From the NCBI GenBank assembly GCA_012295275.1, contig CM022669.1, forward strand, positions 8,290,989-8,354,988: 64,000 nt of DNA, read 5' to 3'. The stretch comes from Chrysomallon squamiferum. Its lineage: Eukaryota > Mollusca > Gastropoda > Neomphalida > Peltospiridae. The notes under the pieces were generated by a model. That model ran no database searches. It saw only the letters and a program-made list of their open reading frames with translations, and had not been told where the DNA came from. Position 1 is the stretch's first letter; every line of letters starts with the position of its first letter. A program made the position numbers and the translations under genes. Shown in pieces: positions 60,580 through 64,000 of the stretch.

Positions 60580-60840
60580 TAACTAATTAACCCGACTCGC
60601 TAAAATCTCGGCTTTGTAAACAAATTCTTGATTCCAGCTGGATTAAAAGGTAATCCTTAACAGTACGCTGTTTTGCGACTTCAAACACCCTCATTCGTGT
60701 TTGCTGCTCTTCACGGTTGTTCGTCACATCACTCCTCGTCCTGACTTCAAATCTGACTGGAGAGTTCAAATGTAAACTGGGATTAATCCTAGAACACGCG
60801 CTGAATTACAATGACGGCTCCTGAAAGCTAGGGTAGTACT
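60580..60840. promoter_or_regulatory. Candidate regulatory block with TAATCC pairs
   Basis: Contains a forkhead-like GTAAACAAA (60616-60624), an inverted pair GGATTA...TAATCC (60640-60656), and a perfect GGATTAATCC palindrome (60780-60789). Inferred regulatory function. Confidence 0.3.
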
Positions 60841-61051
60841 AAGTGGGTGGGTGAGTTTGTGCGGGGTGAGGGAATATTTTCGATGAATCTCTTTACTGAC
60901 GTATCCGAGGAATCTTTTTCGATTCTGAGCACTGTTGTTGCTAATAACAATGATGATGATTATAATATAAACATGATGATAATTATAACAAAATTAAATA
61001 TCTAAATATATTTTAAATTGAAAGAAATTCTTTCCCATCTTTAATTATATA

Positions 61052-61052
<1 letters not shown>

Positions 61053-61132
<80 letters not shown>
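61053..61132. repeat. (CT)n microsatellite
   Basis: Pure CT run. Confidence 0.95.
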
Positions 61133-61134
<2 letters not shown>

Positions 61135-63424
61135 ATTCATCGCTCTAAAGTTAGACAAAAGAGAATGAACTAATAAATTATAATACTTCTTTTATTAATA
61201 TAACAATAAAATAATAATAAAATAACAAAAAAACAACAACAACCCAACAACAAACCCCCTCCCACACACACCAAAACAAGAAACAACAAACAAGCTCTTG
61301 CTAATACATCCCCGTCCCAAATATTTTTCCAGTTTCGCCGAATCATCGGAACGAACATTTTGCTATTCCGTATGCGAGTTTTCTGGTAAACAACTGGATT
61401 AGCGTTTATCTCGTTCAGAATGTGTTTAGCATATTTTCACACCGCGAAACTGGTAAATCAGTCCGCACAAATCAAAGACGCCGCCGTCATTCCAGGTGTT
61501 TGTGTGTTTGTGTGTAATTACGGACCATTAAAGAGATGTTGCTGTGTTATCAGCCATCGCCCAGTGCGGTTTTTAATCTTCATCAAAGTCAACATGCCGA
61601 ACTGAAAAACAAAAATATCGTTATTTTTAAACAGCACGAAATTTGTTAATAAACGCAGATTAATTGAAGCGTAAGAAATCTTTGGCTAAAAATAATAAAA
61701 AGTTTCTAAAAGCGCCGCGCATTAGGACGAAGTAAACGAAAAAAATATCAGACACTTCCTCTGACTCGTTTATTGTTTTATAAGAGATGGACGTTTCTAT
61801 TTTACGATACATTTTTGTATGTCTTGTATAAACAATTTACAAATATATATATATATTTTTTTCTTTTCTTAAAATTGGCATCCATAATTTAATGTTGTTT
61901 AAACCGTATAACCCTATTTTTTTTCTTCTTTTTTTATTTTTTTTTCTATTTTTTTATTTTTTAAAGATTATTTTTGAAATGCGCATTTTTCTGTTTACTC
62001 ACATAAATTATTCACAAGTGTGTGTATATATATAGGTGTGGGCGTGCAAACGTACTTAAAATAACCCCAGTGAAAGTCTTAGTTCACAAAGACATGTTTA
62101 AATATTGGCATCAAAAACAGTCTTATTATCTATCCATCCCTCATTTTTCAGTTTATAATGCAGTATATCTGTCTTATTATCTTTCCATCTGTCTGTCCGT
62201 CTGTCTATCCAACCAGGGAGTTATTGTCCTTTCTTTCTTTACGTGTTCACGTAATGATCAGCTCTGTCGGTTGAACAGAGAGAGAGAGAGAAAAAGAGAA
62301 TTTTAAAACAGAAAGTAAAATAAGAGATGGAGTAAGAACATTGAAAAAAAAAACAAACAGTAAATTGCAGACGAGGAATATCATTGATTTAAAAAAAATC
62401 ATCAAACACAGACAACCAACACGCCGAACTGCGAGTCTGCCCCCTGAGAAACGAAAGCCGGAGAGATGCAATACAAGCAGAGTCTTGTTCCATTCTTTAC
62501 TTGGCTTCGGAAGCCGGACAAAGTGAAACCCTTCTGACCACAAGATAATGAAAAACATTGCAGAGTATTCCGCTAAAGATATTTCTTTGTCGTAGCAAGA
62601 AAGGCAAAATGTTGAAAACAAAATAAAAAATAAAAAAATTTCCCGAGGAGTTCCTTGCAACAAATCAACGGAAATTATCATTATTATTTAGCGAAGTCCG
62701 TGTCCCCCCCCCCGCCATCGCCTGACTTCCTTTAATAGACACATGACAATATACAACAAAAGGTTTTTGTTTTAAATACAAGAAGAAGAAGAATGGTGTG
62801 GCTTGTTGATGGCGTGGGACGGGTCGGGTATATAAATATATACTGAAGATGTCGGCTCATTGATTTACATTGTGCTGTGGACAAGACATTTCCGGCTGAA
62901 ACAGGAAGTAACGTATTCTGTCTATCGAGCGACTTCGATCCACCGACCTATCGGTCATTGTTCCGACCAGCACAGGAGAAGAAGAAGAACAGTAAATATT
63001 TTAATAATTTGCAGCTAAATTCAAAGTAAATTATATTTAGCTAAAGTATTTATTTACATTCTGAGAGAACATGCACACTGCGCTGTTAACGTAATGGTCA
63101 TAAGTCACTGAAATTGAAAAAGGTTTAATTTGTGCTAACTTTAAAATGTAATTTCAGCGTTTACTTTACTTTAATAAAAGCGGTTTGTTTGGTGCTTGTT
63201 CATTGATCTTAGATGATTTTCAATTTTTTTTTTTTTTTCTTATTCTTTTTTTTTTTTTTTTTTTTTTTTGACGACATGAATAATCGATGTCTAATCATTA
63301 GTTTACTTTCTTTTCTTTTAAGAAAAAAATACTTAGTAAACGATTAAAAAAAAAAATTGGTGTGGAACAAGAAAGGGAATGGACGTGTTTTTAATTTCAT
63401 TCCAGCAGAAATAGAAATAAAACT

Positions 63425-63426
<2 letters not shown>

Positions 63427-63488
<62 letters not shown>
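63427..63488. repeat. (GA)n microsatellite
   Basis: Pure GA run. Confidence 0.95.
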
Positions 63489-63490
<2 letters not shown>

Positions 63491-63786
63491 AACAAAATAA
63501 AAGAAAAAAAAGGGAAAAACAGAAACCCATTAAATAAAATAAAATAATAATAATAATAATAATAGAAAAAAAAGAAGAAAAAAAGAAAAAGCAGTTATAT
63601 TTTTAAATCAAGTGAACAAAATTACTAAATCAATGACGTATTTTACGCTCGCATTGCGTCAGTAATACGTCACAGTTGAGAACGTACGTATCTCTCTTTA
63701 CCCTGCTGTTGTCTCTCAGTACAAACGCGTTGACCTGTAGTTATTTTCTTTTAATTGATAATTTCATTGCTCTCGTTTCGGTTTTT

Positions 63787-63930
63787 GTCAATAAAGACAC
63801 AATTAACTGTACTGAGCAGACTTCAGTTTCCACCACAAGTGTACGGTTATTATTCTTATTATCTTTGTTAATCCTAATCCTCGTTGAGATATTTGTGATG
63901 CTGAAACAAAGAGAGTTTGATGCGAGTGGG
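63787..63930 (+). CDS. Possible transmembrane-coding exon, uncertain
   Basis: An open frame at the window edge reads CTEQTSVSTTSVRLLFLLS, then a long Leu/Ile/Val run ending VMLKQREFDASG and stop TGA; a donor-like gtgaag overlaps the stop. The order of Thr/Ser-rich stretch, hydrophobic helix and basic stop-transfer resembles the membrane exon of a surface protein. AT-rich DNA can make hydrophobic frames by chance, so support is weak. Confidence 0.22.
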
Positions 63931-64000
63931 TGAAGACATGGTTCTTTCCCATCACGAACTCGCTGCCAGCAGCAGCACGTGAAAAACAACAGAATGATGA

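Noticed and set aside
62925-62990. Segment with ttcgatcc resembling a B box
   Set aside because: No A box upstream and no tRNA fold.

Overview
The window is animal nuclear DNA: AT-rich, with short exons separated by introns of roughly 0.2-2.8 kb with GT/AG ends, and very many long microsatellites, above all (GA/CT)n, (GT/CA)n, (GTAT)n and (AAT)n. The gene families, the intron structure and the repeat style fit a lophotrochozoan, most probably a mollusc. The species cannot be named from the sequence alone. No tRNA, rRNA, CRISPR array or complete transposon was found.

Region 1 (1-about 20,010, + strand) holds the 3' part of a class 2 secreted semaphorin. Fifteen coding exons (6610-14427) join in frame to give 624 residues: most of the sema domain, PSI, an Ig-like domain, and the tail with the conserved WCxEFEKY motif, ending without a membrane segment. 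The N-terminal exon(s) are not visible and probably lie upstream of the window. The sequence after the stop, up to a good AATAAA site at 19993, is probably a long 3' UTR.

Region 2 (about 20,020-30,960) is intergenic. It contains microsatellites, minisatellites, a tRNA-derived SINE relic and several CpG-rich unique blocks that look like regulatory DNA.

Region 3 (about 31,000-45,150, + strand) holds a second gene with an unusual layout: signal peptide, farnesoic acid O-methyltransferase-like (FAMeT, Pfam Methyltransf_FA type) domain, five cadherin repeats, Ser/Thr-rich stalk, one transmembrane helix and a Ser/Thr-rich cytoplasmic tail. Eleven coding exons plus a tiny last exon give about 889 residues, and all splice phases agree. 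One exon, in the second cadherin repeat, carries a one-base frameshift. A 5' UTR exon in a CpG-rich block probably marks the promoter.

Region 4 (about 45,170-64,000) has no recognisable gene. It is AT-rich DNA with long GA/CT tracts and scattered CpG-rich unique blocks (near 46.0, 48.0, 53.8, 59.1, 60.7 and 61.5 kb) that are candidate conserved non-coding elements. A possible transmembrane-coding exon of another gene sits at the right edge.

Both genes encode cell-surface or secreted proteins of the guidance/adhesion type and share an orientation. Nothing in the sequence shows that they act together.
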